Shown here one piece after another: positions 12,535 through 24,864 of a DNA stretch of 64,000 nt. Numbering within the stretch: the first letter of the stretch is position 1; each line of letters opens with the position of its first letter. The notes under the pieces are model-generated. The model made no database searches and was not told where the DNA came from. It saw only the letters and a program-made list of their open reading frames with translations. Origin of the DNA: Dryomyza anilis (Eukaryota; Arthropoda; Insecta; Diptera; Dryomyzidae); the NCBI GenBank assembly GCA_951804985.1, contig OX638130.1, positions 82,144,583 to 82,208,582 of the forward strand, read 5' to 3'. A program made the translations under genes and the position numbers.

Positions 12535-12690
12535 ACTCACAGCCTCTTCTTACGCCGTGCACCATCAAGTCTTATTTCAAGACATTTCTTGACTAGAGCA
12601 ATTTCGTCCATTCGTCCCACGTGACCTAGACAGCAAAACCGTTAGATCTTGATGACTATGTCAATTGTCGTCGAATAGTTTACACCAGTA
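12535..12690 (-). pseudogene. Short fragment of the RTE LINE C-terminal region
   Basis: The plus strand around 12541-12690 matches 6187-6340 of the younger RTE copy in order: the cluster CCTCTTCTTACGCCGT, then TCGTCCATTCGTCC, GTGACCTAGACAGC and GACTATGTCAATTGTCGTCG. On the minus strand this corresponds to the LRWLGHVERMDE region. Many substitutions and small indels mark it as old. Its edges were not resolved. Confidence 0.75.
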
Positions 12691-13814
12691 AAGGAACTAG
12701 TTTATAGACTCACTGTAAAAAAATAGTCTATAGACTGGTTAAAAGAAGTTTGTTTAAAAACAACTAAAATGTAATGCAAGACACATCGTAGGATATGAGC
12801 ATTGAAAATATTACAGTTCATTGTATGAAAATGGGGTCGAATTCGGGCTAGTTGAGTATCTACGGAGAACTAGATCAATACTAGTATTCAACTTGTCCTT
12901 TACACTGCAGGGTTTTTATATTATTTTATTTATACCATTTTATTTATTACTATTATTACGCTTTTTTTAATTTTTCTAATTTTGTCGTCTTCTTTGTTCG
13001 AAATGCGACCTTGAATAATCAACAACATGTTTTCAAACGGTCATCATCTATAAACAATACTACTACTATTGACATTACTTAAATAAAATAAAATCCATTC
13101 TCCAAAAAGGACACTAAGAATTACATGTCGAGCAGGGTGACATAGAACACAAAAAGTTTCAGTTTAACGGGAATATGCAGCGTACATATTTTTAAAGACA
13201 ATTGCGCGTTACTACTATATTTTTAAACTTGAGTTTATCTTGTTGACTTTTATTTTCACAGAAAAGCCGTCAAAAAGCCGTAATTGTATTTAAACTCCAG
13301 GTTAAACTCCATAGTTACGGGCCAAAGAAAAAATCCTAAAATTAAATTACAACATATGTAAAGTAAACCCATTTAGATTTATTATTGCACTAAGAAAAAC
13401 ATGTTTGCATATAATTTTAACACTTAAATGCAATATATGCACACATTTTTCTTTAATTTAATTTCAGTAATTTTTCTTTTAATATTAAAGTCAATTTTTA
13501 GTTCAGTGTAGTCTTCATAAGTAACATAGCGAAAGGCACAACAGTCACAACATTTTATCTCACGACATTTTATCTGATGAATCAAATTTGAGCGCTTAAC
13601 AGAGGGATATTTTGAATTCCTACAATTACTCAGCATAACATTCATATTATTTTACTCTTATACTATATACTCAAAATGTAAATTCTTTCAACTGTTAAAT
13701 AAAAATCATCCCTCAGTGAAAGAAGAATTGAGTACTTTCACTTCAACATAGCAGACATGCGTAGTTAAAAAATAGCATGCGAGTTTTTTACGATATTAAA
13801 CTATTTTTGTTCAA
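12691..13814. other. AT-rich spacer, nothing recognised
   Basis: Only short frames. A 73-codon minus-strand frame at 13424-13645 has no recognisable features. Confidence 0.3.
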
Positions 13815-14520
13815 ATATATATATATTTGTATACCCTACACTAAGAGTGAAAGGGTATATTCAGTTTGATACGCCGTTTGTAACACCCAGAAGGAAGCAT
13901 CTCCGGTATGGAAAAGTATATATATTCTTGATCAGCATGACCTCCTGAGTCGATTTAGCGATGTCCGTCTGTCCGTCTGTCTGTCTGTCTGTTGAAATCC
14001 CTACTACTTTTAAAATTGAAGAGCTAGATAAATGAAACATATAACTTAGATTACTAATATACCTACGCTGTATGTGCGAAAAAATTGGCGAGATCGGTCC
14101 ATTGTGACCTATGATCCGACCACTTATGTTTAAATACCTCATATAAAATGTGCATATAAAGATCAATTTTTATGTATACGTGCTTAGGTAAACTTTTTTA
14201 GTAAAATATATATTGACATCATGCTCAAATACATAATAATAATGTTTTCCGGCAAAAAAAACTTGTGGTTCACAAAAAAAAAATCGAAATTCGGTACACC
14301 TACCCATTTGTAAATATGGGTATCAAATGAATGGAAATTCTTCAGCGATTGAATGTTTGTAGTTATTTTCAGGATTCGTATACCCTGGTATACGAATGGT
14401 AACCACACATATGTGTAGGGTATTTATAGTCGGCTTAGACCGACTATAATTTTGATAATCCTAACTATCATAATTACACCTACTTTAAAATTTGCCATGT
14501 GATCTAACCTTCCCAACTGG
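13815..14520 (-). mobile_element. mini-me-like element, copy B
   Basis: Reverse orientation to copy A. TATACCCTACACTAAGAG, then the core TTGATCAGCATGACC...GAGTCGATTTAGCGATG, then a GTCY tract (13963-13992). Towards its other end lies a 9-base-arm hairpin TATAGTCGG...CCGACTATA (14425-14448) and GTGATCTAACCTTCCC. It is the most complete copy. Confidence 0.8.
13963..13992. repeat. (GTCY)n microsatellite
   Basis: About seven GTCC/GTCT tetranucleotides within the mini-me-like copy B, directly beside its conserved core. Confidence 0.9.
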
Positions 14521-14850
14521 TCTAATATTCTATTAGCTAAAATGCGCAAAACTATTACAATAAAACAAATATTTAAAATGACATATTAAATGTCTTTCTC
14601 GTTGTAAAATTTAATAAAACTCAACCGTTTTGATTAGAAGCTATAGTTTAAGTTTAATTTAAACTTGCACTGAAAAACTGGACATAAGAGTGAAATAATA
14701 TTTATGATAAAAATGTATACTGATTTTATATAATTTGTTAAGTTTTGTTAATTCAATTAAATTTACAAAGTTATTAAGTATTTTACAATTTTTGAATCCT
14801 CCATGTTTGCAGTTTTGTATTTATAAGACAGTAAAATCTAAGAATTTAAA

Positions 14851-14907
14851 GGTTATTTAGTAGCGCTCTAAACTCTATATGAAAGTTTAGAGCGCTACTA
14901 AATAACC
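14851..14907. repeat. Perfect 24-base hairpin
   Basis: Arms 14851-14874 and 14884-14907 are exact reverse complements (GGTTATTTAGTAGCGCTCTA start) around a 9-base loop CTATATGAA. Pairing stops at both outer ends. No coding or element context explains it. Confidence 0.95.
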
Positions 14908-15640
14908 GTCAATGAAATAAACCAAAAAAAATATATGAAATATACCCCAAAAATATTATAATGAACTAAAATGAAATAAGATTCAGGTTCTGTTGAGTGC
15001 ACGCAGAGAACTGGAATCGGAAATGGTACTGGAACCAGAACCGTTTCGATTTAGGGAACCGGAATCAGAACCGTTATTAAAAATGTGTGGACCGGAACCG
15101 GAATCAATATAACTTTTTTGGTTGAAACCGGAATCGGAACCGGTACCACTATTTTAAAAATCTTGGAACCGATATTTTAGACCCGTCTTGGACCGTAAAG
15201 AACCTGAATCGGAACAGTTTCGATTTTTGGAACGGAACTGGAATCGGAACTGTTATTAAAAGAATGCGTAGAACCGGAATCCATATAATTTTTTTTAGTT
15301 GGAACAGGTTGGAACATTAGAACCGAAATCGCTATTTTTTAAATCTAGAAATTAGAACCGAAACCAATATTTCAAAGGGTTTTAGTCTCTGATTATGTTA
15401 TATGAAATAACTCTCAAACAAAAATTGAGTTTATTGTAAATGAAATGACCCCTAAATATAATGAAATAATTCCCTAATATAATGAAATAATCCCCCAAAT
15501 TCATAAAATTAAATAAATAAAACCCCACATCGAATGTCATAACACACAAAATAAACTTGAAATGAAATAACACCCAACAAATTTTATGTTGGGGAATATT
15601 TTATTGGGGCTTATTTCATTATGATGTAAAATATGAAACA
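14908..15640. repeat. Word repeat ATGAAATAACNCCC, interrupted by a hexamer-based repeat
   Basis: AATGAAATAA with a CCCC/CCCAA follow-up recurs at both sides (14908-14990 and 15390-15560) and ends in the inverted form GGGGCTTATTTCATTATG (15604-15621). The same word repeat reappears at 63780-64000. Confidence 0.65.
15005..15380. repeat. GGAACC/GGAATC hexamer repeat in two approximately 174-base units
   Basis: GGAACCGGAATC-like hexamers alternate with AT-rich blocks. The marker GTTTCGAT recurs at 15043 and 15217 (174 bases apart), with TTATTAAAA and CCATATAA(T/C)TTTTTT in the same relative positions. It lies inside the ATGAAATAA word repeat. Confidence 0.75.
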
Positions 15641-15665
15641 ATTACCAACGATTTTGCGTTTTATA

Positions 15666-16087
15666 TACGGGTGAAAATTTGTCAACCGTACCCGCTTCAA
15701 AATTTTTGTTCTTCCGATTTGAATGAAATTTGTTGAACATTTAATATACGTAGACCTCATTAAAACCTGTTAAGGAGGATGGGCTAGTATGCCGGGTGGT
15801 CGAGATATTGGGGTCCAAATATAGAAAATTTTACCTCTTTGACTTGTATTGAATTATTTATAGAGTGGCTTAATTGTAAACGACTATAACTGATTTAGAA
15901 AGTATTTTTCATGAGCTTTACAAAAAAAATATTTATTTTGATAAAATTCAATTTTTAACCAAGATTTTTTAATTTTAAAATACAGGTTTTAATGAGGTCC
16001 ACTTATATTACAAGTTCACAAAATTGCATTCAAATCGGAAGTAAAAGCCTTTTAAAGCGGGTACGGTTGATAAATTTTCACTCATAC
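15666..16087. mobile_element. Inverted-repeat element (about 420 bases), copy 1
   Basis: Ends GTGAAAATTTGTCAACCG and CGGTTGATAAATTTTCAC are inverted, followed inward by TTCCGATTTGAATG and CATTCAAATCGGAAG, then GACCTCATTAAAACCTGT and its complement. The arms reach about 120 bases. The spacer has no open frame. A second copy starts at 29903. Confidence 0.8.
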
Positions 16088-18541
16088 ACCAAAAATCGTA
16101 AGAACAATGTTGAAAATTAAATTAATACTGTTTATATAAATTTAATACGGATGTAATAAAATTTTAAATAAATTCTTTTAATTACATTTTATTACGTAGA
16201 TAATATAATTTATATTACTGAATTTTCAAGTTAAATGATTAGTCAAATTGTACATAACACAAACATCCAGAGAAATAATTGTAATTTCATATGGAACTGT
16301 CAAATAAATAAATTTGAATATTCTATTCCACCACTCAAATCATGAACCAGAATGAATTTCATTGAAACAATAATCTTATGAAATAGTTCATCAAATGCAC
16401 TGAGCAAAGTAATTTATCGCACAATTACATGCTAAGTGCAAAATGATCAGGATAAACCGTATATTCCAGCATATTCAACCCAATGAAGATGACGTTGCGT
16501 TAAGTCATCATGGAAACTGCACGATGGCATTACATACAACATCATCATTAGACACTATAATAATAACAAATAAACGCCTTCTGCATCCTTCAACTCATCG
16601 AAACCACTTCCCACGTAGACGAGACATCATAATCAGTTCTGCGTGAATTTTCGAGTTACATTTCATTGTCTGTCAATGAAATGCGGTGATCCCTACCGAC
16701 ATTCCGAACCTCTGGGCTTTTCTATCAGTTTCTAAACACACGTTGACTTTATTCGCTTTCGCAATCAACTTCAAATTCGTAATTCAAAATTTATTCACTG
16801 TAGGTCGTATTGTTATTGACGCAATTGCACTCAATCGGCGCACACATGCAGACATTAACCCTGAAGTGTGCTAATAATATTTGCCCAGGATATTTTCCAT
16901 CAATTCTATATACTTCGCAGGTGATGATTATGACTGAACACTCAGTTTTTTCCTATTACGCAACGTTTTTGAGAAAATTGCAAATGTAATTTTAAGCAGT
17001 TCTCACCCACTTCTTGAATAAAAAATATACTACTGTTGTAAAATAGTTTTATATAATAAAAACCATAATCATGTTTCTTTTAATTGTCAAAACTAATTAT
17101 AATATACTAATGAATGCTAATATTCCAATACTTTTTAAAGATAAAGGGATCTAAACTTGGAAATTTTTGATTCTTTACATATTTTTTCTCATTTAGAATT
17201 TAATGATAAACAAAATTATGTTTTTAATTGTTCCACTTTTTAATTTTGGTACTCTTTTATATAATTAATTTTTAATCAATACTGTATTATACGTGTAATC
17301 TGCAAATATCATCACTTCATATTTAAATTACGTTTATTATTATTGTGAACTCAGTTTTTTTCTTTTTTCATACACATATAATAGAGGTTTTTCGCGCCAA
17401 CCAACCATTTGCCCAACCAACTTATTCGGTTCTCTCAACTGCTTAGTCGGTTGAATTGTCAAAACTAAAAGAGTTTACTGTTTTCGAACAATTTAGTACA
17501 GAATTTTTTCCTTCTACCAACCTTATTCCTCATTTTTGAGAAAAAAACGAATAAAAACTACTATTTATTTTAATTTAACAGTTTTTATCGGAAACTGTGT
17601 GAGATTCGGATAAAAAGTACTATTTTTTTTTCAAATTTTAACAGTTATTAACAGAAACTGTGTGATAAAATAAGAAACGATAAAAAAAAGTTTGTAATTT
17701 TGATCGTTAGTTCGAATACCCAGAAAAAAATACTATATAAAAAATAGTTTTTTACTATTAAAAATAGTCAATATGATAAATTATTATTTTAATCGGAAAA
17801 TACCATTAAATACTAGAAAATACTATGGCATTGCCATTGAGTTTATATGAAAAGGTTTATTTCGTGTATACTATAAAATCAATAATTGTCCTATTGAACA
17901 ATTTAATGGGATTTGAGGGAATTGTTTTCTAACCATAAACCATTTTCTAACTTATCTTTAGATTGGAATTGCTAAAAATTATCCGAAATTAGTCTAAACA
18001 AAATTTCAATTTTCAAGTATAGAATCAAATACCTTAAAAGCGTATCGAAATATTGGTATTTGTTGGTAGATTGTAATTATTTTTGACAATTGAAAGAAAA
18101 ATAGCGTTAACCGATTTTTGGAAACTAGTTTTGTTTTTCTCGTTTAGTTAAGTTGTGTTATTATTAAAGAACTTTTAAATTTTTTTATGAAAAGTTCATC
18201 AATATTATTAATTTATTCATTTTTATGTTGAATTTTTCTCTTTTAAATTTGAAGTATATTTTATATTAATCTGAAGTATATTTTATATTAATCTGATCTA
18301 AGAATATTCTACAAATTCCCACAAAGTGTTCATTAAAATAGTCAGGGTTAAGAAGCTTCTTCTTGGTTAAATCTGAATGCATAACGTTTAATCGTGTCTA
18401 TGACAGCTTATGTCGTATTAACTTTGAACTCGCTGGGTTTCAACGAAGAATAATAGCAAAACGTTCTGCAACACGAGTGTAGATATTTTTCTTGAATTTT
18501 TTTATTTTTATTTGTTGGTTATTTTGTATAAAATTAAAACG
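16088..18541. other. AT-rich spacer with a unique island at 16440-16930
   Basis: The island has modest GC and no exon recognised. 17540-17690 has a 66-base imperfect duplication (AACAG..TTA..GAAACTGTGTGA) and 17700-17830 has CCCAGAAAAAAATAC with AAAATACTA words, perhaps a decayed CACAG-type element. Confidence 0.35.
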
Positions 18542-18760
18542 TTATGCATACACATAACTCAGTACGAATTTCTGTCCGTCTGGCATTCTGTGCGTACGTT
18601 TCACCTCCAGAACAAACCGTAGATGCATTCGACATGGAGCTCTACCACCTGCAGTTAAATTGATGCCAATTATGTCGAAACCGTATGAGTTACAGGCTTG
18701 AATACACAATGTAACAGCAGGAGCCAAAAAGCGTTGAATGCATGGATTTTGAATGATTGC
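18542..18760 (-). CDS. Unrecognised open frame, possible orphan exon
   Basis: Minus-strand frame of 72 codons from an upstream TAA to a TAA at 18544-18542, with no internal ATG until about codon 46. It includes PCIQRFLAPAVTLCIQACNS, then YGFDIIGINLTAGGRAPCRM and RFVLEVKRTHRMPDGQ. GC content is clearly above the AT-rich surroundings and the residue composition looks protein-like rather than repeat-like. No good acceptor with a pyrimidine tract precedes it and I recognise no family. It could be an exon of a distant gene, a retrocopy fragment or chance. Confidence 0.3.
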   Translation of the reverse strand, partial: AIIQNPCIQRFLAPAVTLCIQACNSYGFDIIGINLTAGGRAPCRMHLRFVLEVKRTHRMPDGQKFVLSYVYA

Positions 18761-18763
18761 TTA

Positions 18764-19257
18764 AAGACTACGCACATGTACAATTTATATAAATTTATGG
18801 ACTAACTATTCATCGATGCAAAATCAATCTATGTTTAGGACTTTATTCACTTCCTGTTTATTTAAAATTATTAAAGATATGTGCATACCATTTGTCGATA
18901 ATTTTTAATTTCGATACAATAATGATAAATTTTCATTATAAAACTCAAAGTTTTTGGAAATTAAATTTTCTAAACAAATATTGCAATTTTTTTTTTCGAA
19001 AATAAAACTCCATCTCGATATTCTGGATTTCTGTATTTCAATTAATTTGAATTTGAAATGGAATTTCTGAATTACAATTGATGTATTTTCAATTACAAAT
19101 TGAATTTCTGGATTTCAAATGATGTCTTTGAACTTTAAATGGAATTTATAAATTTCAATTTATGTCCTTTCAATTTCGTATGGAATTTCTGAATTTTAAT
19201 TAGTTTATTTTGAATTTCATTAGAATTTCTGAATTTCAATTCATAAACTGATCCCTG
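18764..19257. other. Spacer ending in GAATTTCAATT word array (19030-19250)
   Basis: GGAATTTCTGAATTTCAATT-like units recur about every 38-60 bases up to the adjacent CACAG-ended element. The words resemble those in 54654-55038. Confidence 0.5.
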
Positions 19258-19658
19258 CACAGAAAAAAATAATCGACGTAAATATAGCAACCGATATTAA
19301 TTGCTATCATTAATCAATCTAGCAATTAAATTCACTAATTTAATGAAAACATTTGCTATTCTTCATTATATAAGCAATTGAAAATAAGCAAATTTGATTG
19401 CTGAAACTGCGCCGACTAATTAATTTGCTGCATTGACGTACAAATATTCATATTAGCAAACGGAATTCCTGATTTAACGACGAATAGAAAATGTTTTCAT
19501 TAAATTAGTGAACTTCAATGCTGGATTGATTAATGAATGCATATAATACTTATAGGAATAGGAAATGTTTTCATAAAATTAGTGAACTTCAATGCTGGAT
19601 TGATTAATGAATGCAACTAATATCGGTTGTAATATTTACGTCGATTATTTTTTCCGTG
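19258..19658. mobile_element. CACAG-ended inverted-repeat element with TTAATTGCTAAT words
   Basis: CACAGAAAAAAATAATCGAC at the left is mirrored at the right end (TCGATTATTTTTTCCGTG). The arms continue through AACCGATATTAATTGC for about 95 bases. TG occurs at both flanks (19256-19257, 19659-19660), a possible 2-base duplication. The right arm has a 55-base direct repeat (AATGTTTTCAT...TTAATGAATGCA) at about 19491 and 19563. AATTTGCTAATT-like words recur in both strands. Confidence 0.8.
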
Positions 19659-19689
19659 TGTAAGTTTACCATAGCCTCTCTTACACAAT

Positions 19690-21540
19690 TCCACGTTAAG
19701 AACCAACTACAGACCGGGTTTCAACATAGGTGAGAGGTCTGGTCGGAGACAAACGAGACAGGGATATTGGTCCATTGAGAGTTTTCGTTGGGCTGGAAAT
19801 TCGCCATGCTGAAAAGTCACTCAATGAATACAGATAACATGCTCTGATACCGAATCCACGAAAAATTATAAAGGACCATGATTTACGGATATGCACCTGG
19901 AACGTCCGAACTCTTTATAGGGAAGGTGTTGGTTAATTTCCTCGAAAGATACAAGGCTGATATCACCGCAATCCAGGAAATGAGATGGATAGGACAGGGC
20001 TGCTCTAAGCAGGCATCCTGTGAAATCTACTAGAGCTGCCATGAGGCTTGCATTTGGATTTGGGTTTGTAGTTGGCAAGAGACTCCGCCACCTTGTCTCT
20101 AGGTTCACACCGACGTATGAGAAGGACGATGACACCAAAGAGACATTCTACGAGCGCATCGACGAAGCCTATGTGCGCTGCCTCTGACAGGACATCAAAA
20201 TCGTGATTGGCGACTATAATGCCAAGGTGACCACGTAGTGATCTAGTGTGATAGACTTCAGCAACTTGCATACACAACAGACCGAACATGCCTTTGTCGC
20301 TCTACTCTCACACCAGCTTGCTCAAGGCACCCCCAAACGCTCCCTACGGAATAAGTGATATGACGAAGAGTGTCGCGCAGCCTCTGCATTGAAAGACGTT
20401 GCATATAGAGCTACCCTGCAATCGGTAGTTACACGAAGGAACGATTTAGAGAGAAGAAGAGGAAAGAGAGATATATTTTCAGGCGCAAGAAATGAGAATA
20501 CGAAATACGTGAGAGTGAGATATTGAGATGCATTGCGATAGGAACGAGGCTCGAAAATTCTTTCAGAAAATAAGACGCCAACCGAATGCTTAAAGACCGG
20601 AGCCACTTCCTGTCAGGACGAAGACGGGAATCTAGTAACAGATGCCCAGTGTATATTGAGATTATGGAAGAAATACTTCTCGCAACTGCTAGACGGCGAT
20701 GATGGAAAAAAACTCCGCCGATTGAGCAAATCGCCTGACAACCCCAGTTGCAGACAATGTCGTTGACATTCCTCCGGCTGACCGTGACCACAGCCATCTA
20801 TCTACATGCTGAGAAACAACAAAACTGCAGGCACTGATGGTCTGCCTACTGAGTTGTTTAAGACCGGAGACGATGAGCATGAGCATAACGAGCATGCTCC
20901 AGCTCATCCACAGATTATGGTCAGAAGAAAGCATGCCCAGCGAAAGGAATCTCAGTGTACCAAATCCTTAAGAAGGGCCCAATATAGTGGGATAAGTTTC
21001 CTTAATATGGCGTATAATGTTCTGTAGAGCGTAATGTGTGAAAGACTGAAGCCCATCGTCAACACCCTGATTGGACTTTATCAGTGCGGCTTCTAACCTG
21101 ACAAGTCCATCATTGACCAGATTCTCACATTACGTCAAATCCTGGAAAAGACCAAAGAGAGGCAGATCGACACCCACCACCTTCTCGTCGACTACAAAGC
21201 TGCCGTCGACAGTCTGATATGGAGTCGCATACACACCACCATGTCTGAGTTCGGTATACCCGCGAAACTTATAAAGCTTTGTAGGATGATCCTGAGCGAT
21301 ACACATTGCACAGTGAGAATTGGGAACAATCTCTCCTATACGTTTAATACCGAACGAGATTTCAGACAAGGCGATTCCCTATCGTGTTCCTTCTTCAATC
21401 TAATAATGGCGAAGATTGTAAGAGCTGCCGAACTACATCACAATGGCACTATCTTTAACAAGAGTACCATGCTGCTCGGGTACGCTGATGATATCGACAT
21501 CATTGGGAAGAGCACACGTTGAGACACGGCATAATTGCTG
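19690..21540 (+). pseudogene. Degenerate RTE LINE copy (endonuclease and reverse transcriptase remnants)
   Basis: Six-frame reading shows pieces of the same family as the 6-7.8 kb element, here on the plus strand and broken by many shifts and stops. Near 19883 an endonuclease start reads ICTWNVRTLYREG, then AITAIQEMRWIGQG-like (frame shifted). Later come NNKTAGTDGLPTELFKTG (20813), ISFLNMAYNVL (20994), LLVDYKAAVDS, a FRQGDSLSCSFFNL block (21360) and GYADDIDIIGKS ending near 21515. The catalytic region is recognisable but has lost the LVDYKAAFD phenylalanine. The 5' edge abuts an inverted-repeat element ending at 19658; the 3' edge is unclear. It is an old, dead copy that retains the N-terminal domain missing from the younger copy. 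Confidence 0.85.
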
Positions 21541-22870
21541 CGTCCGAAACCCATGATGGGTTGTAATGGCCAAATAAGTAGATGGTATATGGAATTTAGT
21601 TGTTCGAAGACCCTTACTCTTCCAAGTATATACTCTTCCGACTGTTTCTACTTATTATAACTCCCTAAAGAGAATCGATATGGCAAATCCATTAAATATT
21701 GTGGTAAAACGTTAAATTACAAAATTAAAGTAAACAACAAAAATTATCCTTAGGAACTCATCTGCAATCGGCCCTCAGACGTCAAAAATGCACAAATATA
21801 ATTCCGCGTTTAAAGAATATTTTGACATAGTTATAACTTTTGTCAAATATTGAAAATTTAATTACACAAATTACAAAATTATTCTGAATTCCGATCAAAA
21901 GTCCATGACGTAACTAACGCATTGCAAGCGCCTCTTGGCCCATTTGTGTGTGTAGCTCCATGAGTCTGGCTGTGTTGTGTCTCTTGTAATCAACACAATC
22001 GACGGCCAGCCATGTAATTCATCAAATGCGACCAGCAGCGCTGTCTGCCACTCGACCAGTCGACCGCCGCATCGCTTTTCGAATGCAAATTCACGTAAAT
22101 TATTTAATGGATGCGCTGTCAATGCAGTCGCTGCAAATGAGGAATGGCTTTCATTCGGCAGCCAGTACATCTGCCTCAAATGTAGCGGCAATGAGTGTTT
22201 TAATATTAGGCACCTCATTATTGTGGCTTTAATTATGTTTGTGTGGTGCGTGTAGAGCGAGGGCAACGCAACAGCATTAACCGCAAATACGGTGCAAATA
22301 CGATTAATGGTGGTGGCACCAATAACGCAATTACACCGCGTCATCACCATCGTCTCGTCACGTCCTGCCCCGCTCTTCAGGTGCCCGCAGCACGCAATCC
22401 TGTGTCTGCCGGTTCTGCAGCAAGTGTCAGTCGTCGTCGTAGCGACCCACACACGCGACTCCATAGTTTCACACCTTCGCTTTGGCGCAATTGACGCCAG
22501 CGACTTCAAACGTCATTTCCTGACAATCGCAATAATTCAAAGCGCAGAGAAATTCGCATTCCCAGTACCATTGTTTTTGTAATTGCCTAAGTGTTGCGTT
22601 TGTGCGTTTGTGTGTGTGATGTGTGCATGTGTGGGTGGTGCCAGGGAGTGTCCTACTTTCATGCCAACGCCATCGTACATCATCCGTCGGTAATGAGCTG
22701 ATGATGTCGCGCATGTTAATCATTATGCTGTTGCAATTGATGCGACGCATAATGATGATGGGATGGTTTGTTACTGCTGTAATTGTTGTTGTTCTTCTTC
22801 TTCTCATTTTTGTTGCTCTTGTTGTTGTTGCACAGACGTTTGAACTCCGCGAAAATGTTGATGATTTTGG
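21541..22870. other. Spacer and unique island (21900-22870)
   Basis: The island is one of the most GC-rich in the window, with open frames on both strands over the same bases, indicating composition rather than coding. TTGTTGTTG and GTGTGTGTG stretches occur. No family recognised. Confidence 0.4.
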
Positions 22871-23164
22871 AATTTAATTAGTTCTATGTGCTACTTCTCA
22901 CCTCTCCAATAAAATTTTAAATTGAATTCAAATTTTATTAATTTACACGAAGTGACGTTTTGTAGAATATATATATCGTTATTACTTACACAATTCATGT
23001 TTTTTTTTCTATCCGGCATCATTTTTCGATAATTCCGATGAATTTTGAGGTGTTACGTTAACAAAATATGGAAATAAACCTGACCGTTTGTAGAAATGGG
23101 TTATTGATTGGTCAGGCACAACAAAGTAGGATACTCAGTTGAGGACAAACGACGACAAACAAAA

Positions 23165-23730
23165 CTAGTTAGGATGGTTAGGTCAAATGGGAAATTTTGA
23201 AGTAGGGAAATTGTGATAGTTGTTGTTATGAAGTTAGTAGGAAAGTTACACTCGGTCTAAGCCGACCATAAATACCCAACACATATGTGATAATGTGTGT
23301 GGTTACCATTTAAAGTCGTGCATAGGTCACCAGGGTATACGAATCCTGAAAATAACTACAAACTTGAAATCGCTGAATAATTTGAGACCTATGAATACAA
23401 ACGGGTAGGTGTACCGAATTTCGATTGATTCGCGGGAAAACATTATTTTCACATATTTTAGCCTAAATTTAATATATATTTGACCAAAAAAAGTTTACTT
23501 AGGTCGTATAAAATACCATTTATTTGAAGATGTAAATTTTATATGAGGTATTTGAACGTAAGTGGTCGGTTCACAAGTCTCAATTGACCGATCATTCCAA
23601 TTTTCATTTTGAGACAGCTTAGATATATAAGTAATCTAAATAGAGAGTTTTATTAATCTAGCTGTTCTATTTTTTCTGTAACCGTGATTTCAACAGACAG
23701 ACCGAGAGACAGACCTGACAATGTTTTCCT
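23165..23730 (+). mobile_element. mini-me-like element, copy C (lacks core)
   Basis: GGTTAGGTCAAATGGGAAA, TCGGTCTAAGCCGACC, ACCAGGGTATACGAATCC and AACTACAAACTTGAAATCG follow copy B in reverse. It ends at AGACAGACCGAGAGACAGAC, before the core and the ATATATA tract. Confidence 0.75.
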
Positions 23731-24864
23731 CTAGAGAGTACAACGACCACGGACATATCTATTCTGGTTCTATTTTAAAGAACGAAATTTCACACAATTG
23801 CCTTTTTCGAGGTTGTTTCCCTCTACTGATTATACAGCTGTTGAAAGATGTTGGTTTCAAGCACTGATCAGCGCCAGTGTTGCCATCACGCAACGGCCAA
23901 ATATGCCTAAAATTTCTCAAAAAATGACTAAAAATGGCTAAATTTTATTTTATTTAATACAAAACACCAGATTCGAAACTCTTCGGTTAGTGCCTCATTT
24001 TTTGAATAATTTTGAGGATTAGGCACTTAAATAATCCCGTTTAAGTTTCCTGAAATACTTTAATATTCATTTGTTAACCACTTTAAAGCAAATATCATCT
24101 ATTCGGGATCCATGTCGAAACCTAAAAATGTTGATCTTTTTTTCAATTAAAACATTTAGATTTTACAAAAAAGGGGCATTTTGAAACTACTAATTTTACA
24201 ATGATATCATGTTTTAAAAAGGACACAGTTTATTCTAATGAAAATATAAAGTCCTTTTGTTTAATTAGTCTGAAACAAAGTATCTTTCTTTAATCGATTT
24301 TAATACTCACAAAAAATAAAATACCTTTTAACAGCGATTTTTTACTTACCTCTTTGTACCTCAATGCGTCAATATGTACATTTTAGAAAGAAGACTTCAA
24401 GTAGACATAATTAAATTAATCAATGTTTAAATAATTTAATTTATTCAATTGCATTGATATAGGTAATGAAGAAAATTCTCAAGATTTACTTTATATTTAA
24501 AATAAATTACTGCATATGTAGTAATATTTTATTATTTAGCTTGAAGTTAAATAATTAAAAACATTCTTTGAGATACTACAATTTTCGATTTTTAAATAAA
24601 TGCAGAATGTAGTAAAATTAAATGATTATTTAGTTATATTTTAACTTTAGCTTAATGTAAAATAAATGCAGTATGTAGTATTTTCGATCCACACCGACAC
24701 TGACGGATCTATATCTTTTTTAACCGTTTTTCTTTCTTAATTTCACATTTATCTAACTTACGATGCCATATTTTTGATTTCAAATCTACTGCAGGATTGC
24801 TTACTATCAAGAAAAATCTACGGAATTCTAGAAATAATTACCTAAAATTAAAAATAATTAAAAA
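23731..24864. other. AT-rich spacer, nothing recognised
   Basis: GCAGAATGTAGTA/GCAGTATGTAGTA-type words near 24603-24680 repeat twice. No exon. Confidence 0.3.

Noticed and set aside
21895..22509. 204-codon minus-strand open frame
   Set aside because: The opposite strand is also open over the same bases, residue composition follows GC-rich low-complexity DNA, and no domain or splice context is visible.
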